Both the position numbers and the translations under genes were made by a program. This document shows, piece after piece, positions 20,129 through 31,160 of a DNA stretch of 31,200 bases. Below the pieces are notes generated by a model. That model did no database searches. It was not told where the DNA came from and saw only the letters and a list, made by a program, of their open reading frames with translations. The stretch covers positions 1,143,939 to 1,175,138 of the forward strand of contig MNCI01003975.1 in NCBI GenBank assembly GCA_015680685.1, written 5' to 3'. The DNA is from Gnetum montanum (Eukaryota; Streptophyta; Gnetopsida; Gnetales; Gnetaceae). The stretch's first letter is position 1. Each line of letters begins with the position of its first letter.

Positions 20129-21850
20129 ATGTCTTCTTCTCACAAGCATGACAATGTCAAACAGTTGATTCCACAATAGTGCAAGGTGGTATATACCCAT
20201 TTAGATCAGAATGTACTTGATTTCACCTTCATCCTGTACTAGGATGAGCAACTACAATGGTGTGATATGAAGGGCAAAATTGTAATGCCCCTAATAAATC
20301 TATGCTCATTATGTTGCTTCAACCTCTTATGAAGTTAGGCATCCACAATCTTCAAGAGGAATATGTTGTGAATGGTTGTGAAACTAGGGACTACTATCCT
20401 ACTAACACACAACGTAGGAGAGGTCAACACCAGGAGAAGCATCATGAGGCTGTGAAGGGGAAACACTTCACCAATCCCTTGTTCCTACTAAACCAAGACA
20501 ACAATGAGGAGCCTCCCTCTGAGAGCTCTCAACATGAAAATTCTCCACCCTTGGTTACTGATGATGGAGGTGTTAACCTAAATCTACATTATACTATCAA
20601 TATTCTTAGTTCAAAAAAAGATGGCAATCAAGGCAGGAGCTTGAGCAAGCATCAAGATAATAAGAAATCTAATGAACATGACTATGACAACCAAAGGGGA
20701 CTTGGTAGACACCATGGTGGTGGTAGTCCTCCTTCCTTTTCATCCTTTTCATCTACATCCTCTTCTTCTGTTTCTGAAAGAAACTAGAGAAAGAATAACC
20801 ATGATGGAGGTGCTTAACAGGACAATAATACTGATCACAAAGCCTAGGATGAATGAAGGGTAATAGAGGACATCATCAATGACAATAAAATAATGATGAT
20901 GATGAGCCTTTATTGGCAACTTGAAGCATGGTTAACATTGTAGAGGTAGTTAAGATTCCAACTAGACATGTGAAGGATAGTCGAATCAAGCGCTTAGACA
21001 TGAACAACATCCCAAGATTTGAGGGGGGATATAACTCTAATCCATAGACACATCTACAAGCTTTTCACACTGCCTGTGCCTTGAAAAACATTAAAAATGG
21101 TTGGCAAAAACTCAAACTCTTCCTCAGGACACTCATCAAGGAGGTTGAAAGTTGGTATTAGTCCTTAGAGTTGGAATCTATCTGCCAATGGAGTACAATG
21201 CTTGAGCTATTTAATGACAAATATCATATGTACTCTAGTGTCCAATCTAAGAAGGTAAACCCAAGGCTAGAAACAAGGAACACATGAACCCATGGATGTC
21301 GCCATGAATAGATATTATTCTCTCTTACACCAATTCCCTAGCCATGGTTATTCTTAGAGGGAACAACTCCACCACATCGTAGATCGGCTCAGTGTAGAAA
21401 CTAGAAGGAATCTTGGGGTTTATGCCCAAGGGAGACTATTTGAACTAAGAGCTCATCAAATACAAAGGCTAATAGATTAGGTTGCAAAAGAAGAAGGTGA
21501 GCTGTGAAAAAGAAAAAGTGCAGAAGAATATAATAAGAACCCTTCCATCAGGAAAAGGAAGGTTTGATTTTGTGATAAAGAGGAATCACCACTTGATGAA
21601 GTGATGAACAGAACTATCTTGCTTATTCAAAAATCTATTTTTGATATTTTGGCTAAGGTTGATAAATTATGAGACTCTTTGGATGAAAAGTTCCAAACTA
21701 CTATGAAGATTTCTAAAGAATCCAAAGAGCAAAATAGTGATCACAACTGCAAGAGATGGAAAGAAGTTGAATGTGCCTACCAGAGAGGTAAGGGCAAAGC
21801 TACTACAGTAGAAGAAGTTGTGGAGACAAACTCTAATGATGATGTTTGAT
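20129..21850 (+). pseudogene. Element B gag, decayed
   Basis: Structural particle protein. The ATG at 20129 opens MSSSHK, as in A (MPSSHK). Next come DFTFILY and MKGKIVMPL (about 20215-20290). After a frameshift, 20302-20787 reads QPLMKLGIHNLQEEYVVNG and then TRDYYPTNTQ; A has MRDYYPTDAQ. A Ser-rich stretch (about 20720-20785) corresponds to the low-complexity part of A but has lost most of its His/Arg content. MNNIPRFEGGYNS (about 21001-21040) matches the place where A has a stop after NNIP, so B keeps the Arg codon. WSTMLELFNDKYH (about 21190-21230) ends the capsid-like block. Further frameshifts and stops follow, and no zinc knuckle is visible. Confidence 0.75.
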
Positions 21851-22639
21851 GTGACATTTTTCAATATGAACATCCTAAGAAATGTTGTCCTATGGTGTCA
21901 CACTTACAAGAGTTTGGAATGTATGCGTTGAATCCTCAACTAGCATGGAGGCAAGCACCTAGACGATTACCTTATCCTCAACGCAATCCAAGGTAGTTCC
22001 ACTAGCAACAACAAGCTTACTATCCAAGTGGAGCTCCACCACAATCGTATGAGAAATACCAATAGTGACACCAACCATAGACATGGGAAATTCCACTACC
22101 ATGTCAAAAGTACCCTTATAGGTAATCAAATCCATATGGGTATTATGTTCAGCAACCCATTTCTCCACAAAGCTCTACAAACCATGCATCATTCCAACAT
22201 CACTATTATGCTCCAAAGTATTATCAAACTCATTCACCATCTACTTGAGGGGAGCACCCATATCCTTACCACCCTTCACATACTTCTATAGACATCCCTC
22301 TACCCTCTACCCAATTACTTCCTACTCCATTCATGCAGATTGAAATTCCCCCATAGTTGCAACAATGAAATGCTACGAGGGTTGTAAATTTACAACTGGC
22401 CTTCCAAATGAGTGGTTCAGATAATCGATCTAGGAAATGATCTTTTTTTGACCCAAAAATCCTCCCAAACCCTCACAACCTTATGCAACTAGTTGTCCTA
22501 TATCTCCAACATCCTCATCCTCTACATCAAACACATTCGAGTATCCTTCAAAATAAATGCCATCTCAGATCTATACCATGATGTTAACTCATGCTATCTC
22601 CGATTTCATCAAAGATGAAAACCTTTCCATGAAAAGATT

Positions 22640-23100
22640 TGACCCAGGAAGTCCTCTTATTTACTTGTAGATCACTAGACATGACCCATGCAAGGCTCTT
22701 CTTGATTCTAGTTTTGATATCAATCTCATCTCTTATGACATGTGCAAGGCTTGGAACCAACCACCTCTCAAGAAGAGTAATATCCATTTGAAATTGGTAG
22801 ACCAATTAATCACTATCCCTTTGGAATTAGTTATGTACATTGTAACCATAGTTTGTGAGTGGTCCTATCTTGCCAATTTTTTGGTGACCAAGGTTGAAAA
22901 TTGCAAAGGAGACTTTCCTATCATTATGGGACATGCATGGTAAAGCATTGTTGATGCATAAATGGGCATTAGGGACATCTCCTTGGAAATCTCTAAGGAA
23001 AATGAATTTGGAAAACTAGAGAAGAAGCATGTTCCATGCATCATGTATAGTGATAATGGGTAAAATTGCATGTAGAAAATATGGTCCATTAAAAGTACAT
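22640..23100 (+). pseudogene. Element B aspartic protease, decayed
   Basis: Processes the polyprotein. The reading is SPLIYL, a stop, then KALLDSSFDINLIS at about 22692-22733, where the active-site DSG of A is DSS (Asp codon 22704-22706 kept, Gly lost). Downstream come KLVDQLITIPLELV (22795-22835) and PIIMGHAW (about 22918-22941), co-linear with LVDQSITIPLGLV and IIMGRAWL of A. Stops follow MGHAW and near 23060. The frame passes into the linker to RT at 23190-23477. Confidence 0.78.
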
Positions 23101-23189
23101 TCCTCAAAGCATTCAATCAATGTGCATAAGAAACAAATATGCAAAGGTTCTTGTATGAAACAGCCATAAAACAAGAGGACACCTAGTGG

Positions 23190-23477
23190 TTGACAGCTGA
23201 CTCTAATAGTATCACATTATGCATAGAACATACCGAGTTCCTAACACATGCCTATGTCGAAGGCATGGATGAACTTGAGCAAGTTCATCACCAACTCTCT
23301 AATGATAAAGATGATGATACTTGTTGGGAAGACTTGAAAATCCCAGATAATTTCAAGAAAGAGCCCCTAGAGTTAAAAAATCTACTTGTTAGCATGAAAT
23401 ATGCATTTTTAGACAATGGAAAGTTGGTTATCATCAATGCAAATCTTGCTCCTAAACAAAAAGACAAGTTGTTGTAG
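23190..23477 (+). pseudogene. Element B protease-RT linker, open for 95 codons
   Basis: The only long clean stretch of B pol. It encodes an acidic linker, with MDELEQVHHQLSNDKDDD and then ELKNLLVSMKYAFLDNGKL. The LP..LKYAFL block is what usually precedes RT in Ty3/gypsy elements. The A element lacks everything from 23199 on. It ends at a stop at 23475, just ahead of the RT fingers. Confidence 0.65.
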
Positions 23478-23609
23478 GTGGTCAACAAGTGGCCAATAGC
23501 CTTGACTTGGTCATATCCTAATATGACTAGAATCAATCCAAGGATATGATAACATCGCATTTACACCAACCCAACCATGAGGCCAAGAAGCTAGCCACAA
23601 AGGTAGTTA

Positions 23610-24130
23610 AGCCCCAAGTTGAAGCATATTGTCAAAGAGGAAATAAAAGAACTCCTTAAGGTAGGGTTCATCTATCCCATCGCAGATAGTGAGTGGGTTA
23701 CTCCACTCATAATTGTGCTAAAGAAATATGGTAAGTGGTAGGTCTACATTAACTTTAGGCTATTGAATATGGCAACATTTAAAGATCATTTTCCATTTTC
23801 ATTGATGGACTAAGTGTTGAACACTATCTCCAGGCATCGCTATTATAGCTTCTTGGATTGTTATAGTGGCTATAACCAAATCCAAATTGTGTAGAAGATT
23901 AGGCCAAGACAACATTCATAAGTCTCTGGGGAACTTTTGCATATTGTAAGATGTCGTTCAGTCTATGTAATGCCCCTACAACATTTCAACACTTGTTCCT
24001 TAGTATTTTCCAATAGCAGATTGGTAGTAGGGTAGCAGTCTTTATGGATAACTTATCTACCTATGGGGCTACATATGAGCAAGCCATGGATCATCTTGAG
24101 TAGGTACCAAAAACATGTGTTGAAACAAAC
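23610..24130 (+). pseudogene. Element B reverse transcriptase, decayed
   Basis: Copies element RNA into DNA. About 23620-23740 reads IVKEEIKELLKVGFIYPIAD, then SEWVTPLIIVLKK, the fingers. KDHFPFSLMD follows at about 23780. SFLDCYSGYNQI (about 23850-23885) is motif A with its catalytic Asp. The frame then shifts. At 24041-24052 the catalytic box reads FMDN, where FMDD or YxDD is needed, so one catalytic Asp is lost. Stops occur in each stretch. The insert of about 16 residues between KK and the next block that is typical of Athila RT is not seen, which is a caution about lineage. Confidence 0.8.
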
Positions 24131-24239
24131 CTTAGGCTCAATTGGTAGAAAAGCCATCTAATGGTCTAGGAGGGCATAGTAATGGGGCACCGAATTTCAC
24201 AAGAAGTGATTAAGGTAGACTTGGAAAAGATAAGGGTCA

Positions 24240-24960
24240 TCCAAGGAATCACACGCCAACCAAAGATAGTCAAAGACATTTGATCATTCCTTGGACAAAT
24301 TGGCTACTATCAATGGTTCATAGAGAATTTTTCTAAGATTTCAAAGCCAATGCTTGAGCTTACAAAGAAAGATTCTTTGTTCATCTGGATCAAAGAGGTG
24401 AACATGCATTCCAATAACTAAAAGACAAACTCATGGAAACTCCAATTCTATGGACATTAGACTAGTCTAGACCATTTCACATAATGACAGATGCATCTAA
24501 TTATGCCTTGAAAACCATGCTTACATAGTTGGATGATAAGAAATGTTCATATTACATCCACTATGCAAGCCAAAGCGTTGTTGATGTGTAGTTGAATTAC
24601 ACCATAATTGAGAAAGAACTAATGGTAGCAGTGTATGATCTTGAAAAGTTTAGGCACTAAAGTATTTATGCACATAGATCATAGTGCCACTCACTTCTTA
24701 ATGAACAAGCCAACAGTGAGTCATCATATCATATGGTGGCTTATGATCTTGTAGGAATTCAATCTCACAATGGTAGATCCAAAAGGTACTAATAATGTGA
24801 TCGCTAACCATCTCTCTCAATTAAGATGGGATAATAAAGAGGACAAGAGCCCACTCTCTGATCAATTTATAGATGAACTCCTCTTTATAGAACCAATAAA
24901 TGATCAATTACCTATCAAATCAAAATGGTACAATGGCATCCTCCCTTACCTTCTCACTTA
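24240..24960 (+). pseudogene. Element B RNase H and connection, decayed
   Basis: Removes RNA from the hybrid. About 24240-24350 reads ITRQPKIVKDI then SFLGQIGYYQWFI and ENFSKISKPMLELTKKD, the RT connection. About 24470-24510 reads FHIMTDASNYAL in a shifted frame, with the first RNase H Asp. NYTIIEKELMVAVYDLEKF follows at about 24590-24650. From 24770 a clean 63-codon stretch gives GTNNVIANHLSQL, where N..AD.LSRL is usual; the catalytic Asp is Asn here. IDELLFIE then leads to integrase. Multiple frameshifts. Confidence 0.72.
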
Positions 24961-24964
24961 GAAA

Positions 24965-26100
24965 ATGCCACAAGATCTGGACTTTAGAAAGAAACAAAAG
25001 TTTCTTCATCAGGCAAAGTCCTTCATGGAAATCAATGGACACCTTTACAAGGTGTGCACCAATGCCCTAGTTTGTTGGTGTGTTCCTAATGTGAATCAAC
25101 TGCATGTTCTCCAGGATACTCTTGAAGGCTCTTGTGGAGGCCACTATGTAGGGAGATGCATGGCCATAAAAATATTAATGGAAAGATACTATTGGCCTAC
25201 AATCTTTAGGGACGTCCACCAGTTTGTTTGATCTTGTGAACATTATCAAAGAGATAATGGAATGACCGCACAAATGGAGGATCCTCAATAGTGGATTCAA
25301 CCATTAGAATCCTTTGACATATGGGGCATTGACTTCATGGGTTCCATCACACCCATGTTTAATGAAAAGGTGTATATCATTGTAATAGCTGACTACTGCA
25401 CCAAATGGGTAGAAGTAGCAGCCCTCACCAACTATACATCATCTACTGCTACTAGATTTGTATAACAAAATGTTGTAAACAAGTTTGGGGTGCCACGTGC
25501 ACTAATTTCTAACAATGGAACTCATTTTACAAGTGCCACTTTTCAAAAACTTATGCAATGCTTTGGGATCAAACATAAATTAACAACACCTTATCACCCC
25601 CAAGCCAATGGTCAAGAAGAGGTAACTAACAAAGAGATCACAAAGATCCTAACAAGGACCATAAGCAAATATAGGAGAGACTAGAACACAAAACTTAATA
25701 ATGCCCTCTGGGCCTACCACTCAACATGGAAACTCCCTATTGGCTACTCTTCCTATGAGCTAGTGTACGAAAAAATTCCAATGCTTTGATTTAATCCAAG
25801 CTCCATACACTCTCACCAGCTTGTGAACTAAACCTTGACCTAAGTATAGCACAAAAAGAAAAACTAATTAACCTCAATGTGCTAGATGAAAATCAATTAG
25901 TGGTCCTATCTTTGAATGAAGTGCATAAGGATTTCAACAAACAATGACATGACCTTAAAAGGTGGAAAGTAAAATTTCAACCAGGAGATAAGGTTTTCTA
26001 CTCGAACCCCATACATGTATCCTAGAAAACAAAGTTCCAAATGTTGTGGGAGGAACCTTATATAATTGATAAAACCTTTCCATATAGGGCTTGTTAATCT
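24965..26100 (+). pseudogene. Element B integrase, decayed
   Basis: Inserts the DNA copy. The zinc-binding region (about 25100-25245) reads HVLQDTLEGSCGGHYVG, then YYWPTIFRDVHQFV, a stop and SCEHYQ; one Cys of the CxxC pair is lost. The core has FDIWGIDFMG (about 25313-25340) with the first Asp. ISNNGTHFTS (25505-25534) has the second Asp changed to Asn. HPQANGQEEVTNKEI (25597-25640) retains the Glu. NALWAYHSTWKLPIGYSSYELVYEK follows. The C-terminal third is frameshifted, and I see no chromodomain. Two catalytic or zinc positions are lost, so it is dead. Confidence 0.82.
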
Positions 26101-26207
26101 ACAAACTTGAGAGCCCACATAGAAAATAACTGGTCAACAACCAATAAGTGAAACTTGTCTTAGAGCTAAGACAAGCCAGTGCAACTACTACCTTAATGGA
26201 TGGACAA

Positions 26208-27470
26208 CCATGCTCAATTTTATGGATCTCCACCTTTCAACTCAGTTGTGGGGGAGATGGCGATCCTTGCTAATCATCTATATGGCTTCTCATTTTTTCT
26301 ATTTTTTGTTTTTCACATTTTTGATTTTACATTGTATTTATTTCACAACTTTTTGATTTTCAAAATTTTTCTTGTTTTACACCATCGTTAGTACATTTAA
26401 ATCTTTCTTAAATATTTTAAATTTTTTTATATTTTTTACTTTGTTTGGTTTGAGTATGATTTTCAAGTTTTTGCTAATAAAACTTGCTTTATGCCAATAG
26501 GACATAGTGGTGTTGTAGCTGTTACTAATGGTGGCTTGTGCTTTATGTTTTTTTTGCTAATGTTTGGTTTCTATTTTTAAATTTTTGTATTGATGGCTTA
26601 GTCAAGGTTTCTTTTTCATGGAACAAGTAGCGAGTCCATGGCATCCACCCATTCACAAACTCTATGGTTTTCTTTGTTTTGGAAGTTTAAGGTCCCTGTC
26701 ATTAACTAAACTTTTAATAAATTGGTGACCTTGGTAGTTTTTGGAATTGGGAAGGATCCAAAATTTTATACAGGGTGTGACTTCAAAGAGAGTCAATACT
26801 CTTTGTACCCTTCTACTTACTTGGGTGCTTGAGTATTTTCCATGGACTTCTTACCATTCCATATCATCCAATAACAGGAAGTCAAATAATGTCTTTGCAT
26901 GGTGTGGTTCCCATCCAAAAGAAACAAAAAAAATATAAAAAATATAAAAATATATTTAAAAAGAGAAGAAAAAAACATTATGGAAATTCAAAGCACACCC
27001 CTTAGACAAATAAATGGACTACAAGCACTAGTTATGGGACTAGAAAGACATGTTACCCATGCCTGAAGGTCCCCTCTAACTAAGGCCCTCTCTCACTTCC
27101 TTCTTCTCTTTTCTCCTCTTTATGGAATTGTGGTTGTTCTAGGAGAGTACTTTTATGTCTCAAGGGGGTGGATTGGCATTAGAGTGGTGATGCAAAGTCA
27201 CTGAAAGGGGTTGGTTTTGGTATGGACTAAGGATGGATCTTCTCAAGTCATTTTAAGCACAAAACTCCATAATGGACTTCTTATTACCTCAATTTGGAAT
27301 TTTATTCCACCTTCTCCATCGTCCATCTATGTTGACAATAATTCACCTCATTGCCAAAGTCCATGTTCTTAATTGTGTGTCTTGGTTTGATGTATTTGAA
27401 TTCTTTGGTAGAACCTTTTGGGTTTTGATCCTTAACTTCTATTGACTATTAATCACCTATGGGGTCCACA
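26208..27470 (+). other. Non-coding 3' region of element B
   Basis: Co-linear with 10576 down to about 9300 of element A. It starts with the shared purine block (tgggggagatggc at 26248-26260), then a T-rich run (26280-26440), an A/T-rich simple stretch (about 26928-26975), and the exact 15-mer gatgcaaagtcactg at 27189-27203. No reading frame here is kept in A. The expected 3' LTR is not found. Confidence 0.6.
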
Positions 27471-28018
27471 AACTCCTTAGATTAGGGTTATGCAAGGGCA
27501 AACAAGGCGTGTGTCTACTATGGGAAGGACCCATTTGCATATCTCTTGGTTGGGTTCATTAAGTACCTTATACTTAGACATTCTTGCAATCAAAATCTTT
27601 GGTACACCCATATTCTACATCACACAATGTGCTCCTCTACATATTTTGTTCATTAAATATGTTTTCTATCAAAATTTTTAATTTTTGAGCATTTAAAGAT
27701 CCTCTTCAATGATTTTATCATATTCTTGGCTTTTCTTGGATTCCATGGTCCTCAAATTCATTGAAAAATTTTGTATATTTTTTTGAGATATTCAAATTTG
27801 AAAATTTTATCTATGAACCTCGTATACCAGGTCCCATCAATGGAGTAGACCAGTATATGAGGCCCTATATATAGGGCATTGTCAAACGTAAGGAAAAAAT
27901 AGTATATATATGTGCAAACCCACTTGAAGAAATTTACATTTTCTCACAAACACCAAGGGAGTTTTTCAAATTTTTAGAGCCCAAAACCTAAGCATCTATC
28001 TAAATCACTCCATTCTTT
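27471..28018. other. Unassigned stretch before element C
   Basis: No coding region recognised. It holds a perfect 16-bp palindrome, gccctatatatagggc, at 27862-27877. Its ctatatata would also read as a TATA box about 150 bases ahead of the element C frame. It could be a promoter, a decayed LTR, or chance. Confidence 0.4.
27862..27877. repeat. 16-bp perfect palindrome with TATA core
   Basis: gccctatatatagggc is identical to its reverse complement. No second copy was found in the window. Confidence 0.8.
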
Positions 28019-28640
28019 GACCCTGCAAACTTTGAGGCTATTTTACACTTTGATGGTGCTTTAACCACACAAGGTGGTAGTGCTACTGCCATTATTACGT
28101 TCCCCTCTAGGGAGATCTGACCCTTCACATATCACTTTGAATTTCCTTGTACAAACAACGTGGTGGAGTATGAAGGTATTTTGAGAGGCGTCTTAGTAGC
28201 TCAAGAGTTAGGAATCCAGGACATAGCAATCCGAGGTAATTTTCAGCTAGTCATTAACCAAGTCATAGAGGTTTACGCCTATAAAGCACAACATCTACAA
28301 CCTTACTATGATTTGGCAAAGCACTTGCTTAAACAATTTGCAACTGTAGATGTCCAACATATCCCCTGCAATGAAAATGCCATAGCTGACACACTAGCTA
28401 CTTTAGCCTTAAGAATAGCATCAAACATGTTTTTCTCTTTGCCTACTTCAATAGTGGATCGCACTAAACCTATAACTCACACAACAAGCATTGCATCCAT
28501 AAGCACAACTCACGCCCAAAACTGGTATGACGATATTAAGGCATACCTCCAATAGGAAGAGCCCCCAAAAAATCTAACCTCCACCCAAAAACATGTAGTA
28601 CAAAAATGATCATGGCAGTATGTCCTTGTAGGTGATAGCA
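28019..28640 (+). pseudogene. Element C archaeal-type RNase H (Tat lineage), broken by stops
   Basis: Tat-lineage Ty3/gypsy elements carry a second, archaeal-type RNase H ahead of integrase. From 28019 the frame reads DPANFEAILHFDGALTTQGG (first Asp in HFDG), then FPCTNNVVEYEGILRGVL (Glu in EYEG), GNFQLVINQV (the usual GDS Asp is Asn) and ENAIADTLATLA (last catalytic Asp kept). Stops occur at about 28118, 28553 and 28605, but there is no frameshift from here to the end of integrase. The region upstream does not read as RT, so the element is truncated or rearranged on its 5' side. Confidence 0.8.
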
Positions 28641-29745
28641 CCTTATGTTATAAATCCTATGATGGAATATTGTTAACTTGCTTTAGTGGCATTGAATCGC
28701 AAAAGATCGTTGACCAAGTCCATGAGGGACTATGTAGGGGTCATATAGCTCCTAGGGAAATGGCAGCGAAAATCAAATGTCTAAGCTATTATTGGCCTTA
28801 CATGGAGCACAATTGTGTCTCCAAGATTAGGACATGTGACATGTGTCAAGGGCATGGAAACCTAATGCATGTGCCACCCACTGAGCTACATACTACGTAG
28901 ATCATGTGGTCGTTCCAACATTGGGGGTTGGATATCATCAGGCCTATAACACCTGAGTCTTCCACTGAACATAGCTTTATCATTATTGCAACTGAATATT
29001 TCGCAAATTGGGTTGAATCCATTCCCCTTAGGAAGACAACATCACAGCAGGTTTGCAAATTCATCCTAGACAACATAGTGACCTGATTTGGTCTTCCCAT
29101 GACTATAGTCATAGACAATAGGCCATAATTTAGCAGTGCAGAAACAAAAGCCTTTTGCAAAAGCTTTGGCATTAAACATTCCTTCTCATCACCATATTAC
29201 CCATAGGCAAATAGTCAAGCAAAGGCTACAAACAAAGTTATCATCAACCTTCTTAACAATAGCAAATGATGATGACATGAATAACTAGTCTACGTGCTAT
29301 GGGCCTACCGTATGACATGTAGACCAGTGATAGGTAAAGCACCATATAGTCTTATGTATGGATCTGAAGCAATGTTACCTCTTGAATTATAGGTTTCATC
29401 ACTCTGCATGATCCTGTCGAGCTTCATTGATGAGGTTCAAAATAATGAGTTGAGAACCATTGACCTGGACTCTATAGAGAAGGAGTGCATGCAGACACTT
29501 GATCGCATTGAGTGGTATCAAGAAAAGAAATGACAAAAGCATCATCACAATCAACATCAATGCCCAATCAAGAATGGGGACTTGGTCCTCAAGGTTGTTT
29601 TCGAGCCCACAAACAAGTTCTCAGCTAACTGGGAAGGGCCTTTCTTGGTCATAAAGGCGTATGAAAATGGAGCCTTCAAGCTTGCTAATCTAGATAGTAA
29701 TGAGTTTGCCAATCCTATTAACCACTCGTACCTAAAGTAGTACTA
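28641..29745 (+). pseudogene. Element C integrase (Tat lineage), broken by stops
   Basis: Continues the RNase H frame. The zinc domain (about 28710-28850) reads VHEGLCRGHIAPREMAAKI, YYWPYM and TCDMCQGHG, with both His and both Cys kept. The core has HWGLDIIRPI (28919-28950, first Asp), then VIDNRP (about 29108-29125, second Asp), then ANSQAKATNKVI (about 29206-29245), where the catalytic Glu of the usual GQAEA is Lys. Next come LWAYRMTCRP and APYSLMYGSEAMLPLE. The C-terminal part reads KNGDLVLKVVFEP and WEGPFLVIKAYENGAFKL, ending NHSYLK at 29741. About ten stops fall in the frame but no frameshift was found. Confidence 0.83.
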
Positions 29746-29797
29746 CAGCTAATATGTAGTATTATATCAATGATAGAAGCAAGGTAAGTGCATGTCC

Positions 29798-30098
29798 ACT
29801 AAAACGTTAAACTAGCACAGACATTTGCTACGATGTTAAACTAGCACAAATGTTGGCTATAATGTTAAACTAGTATAGAACATCCATGGGCTATGACACT
29901 AAATTGGCACCCATCGCATGGTCTGCTATGACCTTAAACTAGCCATCCACCATCCACTATAATGTTAAACTAGCATAGTGGTCTGCTAGGATCCTAAAAT
30001 ATGATCTACCTAGACCTTAAACCAAGATCCTGGTCTACTAGGACTTTAAACTAGCACAACATGCGGTCTACCGAGACCTAAAATTCACAGTTCAGCAT
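29798..30098 (+). repeat. Imperfect tandem repeats, about ten units of about 30 bp, after element C
   Basis: Each unit starts cta and carries a core like gatgttaaactagcaca, for example at 29828, 29857, 29891, 29926, 29957, 29986, 30006, 30035 and 30068. Unit length varies from about 20 to 35 bases. They start about 50 bases past the integrase stop, that is, in the 3' untranslated part of element C. Tandem repeats in this position are known for Tat-lineage elements, where they can seed satellites. Confidence 0.8.
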
Positions 30099-31155
30099 CT
30101 ACAATTTAACATCTAAGCCCTATGGATGAGCGAGTGAGAATACTTTTTGTCATCTATCCCCTACCCACACCTCTAAGGCAGGATGGGGTGGAGCATTGCA
30201 GTTCTAGAATGAAGTTCACATCATCAAGGAAAAACCCTCCAAGAAATTTGTAATGCCATAGTCCCCAGCATCTTGCTGATCTTCTGAAGATGCCTTTTGG
30301 CATCTTGTTGACCTTCTAAAGCTATCGCCACCAACGCCAACCATTCTAGTCATAGCTATCACTGTTAGTAGCACTCGTTGGAGTCCCAGTAGTACTATGG
30401 CACAACCATAGCACTATCAACCTCCAGCCCTCAGCATCACTTAAGTCTAGAAGAGCATCTAGCGGTGTGGCTCCTTGTCCTATAGTTGAGTTTCTTAGCT
30501 CCAGCCTTTGGTAAGAATTCTTGAGCACCTACACCATCATCACCTCTAGCCATTTGGGTGCTTGCTTTTGGTGGGGTTGCTGGAGGTTTTGTAGCCTACC
30601 ACTACTGATGCCTACACTAGCCTTCTTACATTGGACATTGCATGCACTCACAACTGATGCAACACTCAAAGCCCTTGTAATGCCCCTAGCAAATAGGACT
30701 TTGCCCTCATCTCATGTGATGGTTTTTTCTCTTGTTTTCTCTATGTTGCATTTATAGGATGAAGCTTGGGTGGTGTTGTTCACAGGTGTGTTTCATCGTG
30801 GTGGCAAGGTACAGCATTTCTCCGATGTGTTTGCTTTGGCTCACCTAGCTACTTAAGAGTGCACATCTCTACTGTCCCCCTAGCCAGCTATCCTCTACCT
30901 CTTGATCTTGCAATCTCCCACATCCCTTATAAGCTTCTTCGATGCACGTGGAACCTTTCCTCTAATTAACCATTGAACCCATGATGGGCGTATTGAAACT
31001 CATCCCATGGAGAGCCTTTATGGGCTAGTCAAAGCTACATATGGATGTAACACAACACATCCCAAGGAGGAAACCCTTTGTCCTACAAATGTAATATGGT
31101 TGCCTTTAAGCAAATGTTGGCACATAGTTTGCCTGGCAACACAAAAGGAAATAAA

Positions 31156-31160
<5 letters not shown>
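30099..31160. other. Unassigned stretch, GC-richer
   Basis: Probably the remaining 3' region of element C or a neighbour; no LTR end was found. A short repeat, gcatcttg.tga.cttct.aa, occurs at about 30269 and 30301. Around 30760-30870 two frames give weak RNase H-like fragments (VLFTGVFHRGG, then SPSYLRVHIS), too faint to call. Open frames of 60-78 codons here look accidental. Confidence 0.4.

Larger units (their letters stand above)
19078..27470 (+). mobile_element. Element B: long, decayed Ty3/gypsy of the A family
   Basis: Forward order: 5' LTR 19078-20006, primer site 20008-20024, gag from 20129, protease about 22640-23060, RT about 23610-24130, RNase H about 24250-24800, integrase about 24960-26090, then a non-coding stretch like that of A. 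Every gene has stops and frameshifts, so it is older or more decayed than A. No 3' LTR is found where one is expected; the recognisable homology to A fades around 27470. B gives the reference for what A has lost. The tRNA-Asp type primer site and non-chromodomain integrase point to the Athila/Tat side of Ty3/gypsy; I cannot place it further. Confidence 0.82.

Noticed and set aside
20302-20787. Intact 161-codon host gene
   Set aside because: It is co-linear with gag of element A (the RDYYPT block and Ser-rich stretch) and sits right after an LTR and primer site, so it is a fragment of gag B.
29798-30098. CRISPR array
   Set aside because: Unit length and sequence vary, there are no unique spacers, and the context is a plant retrotransposon.
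30760-30970. Another RNase H domain
   Set aside because: Fragments VLFTGVFHRGG and SPSYLRVHIS hint at one, but they lie in different frames and the expected CTNN/AEYEA block is not found.
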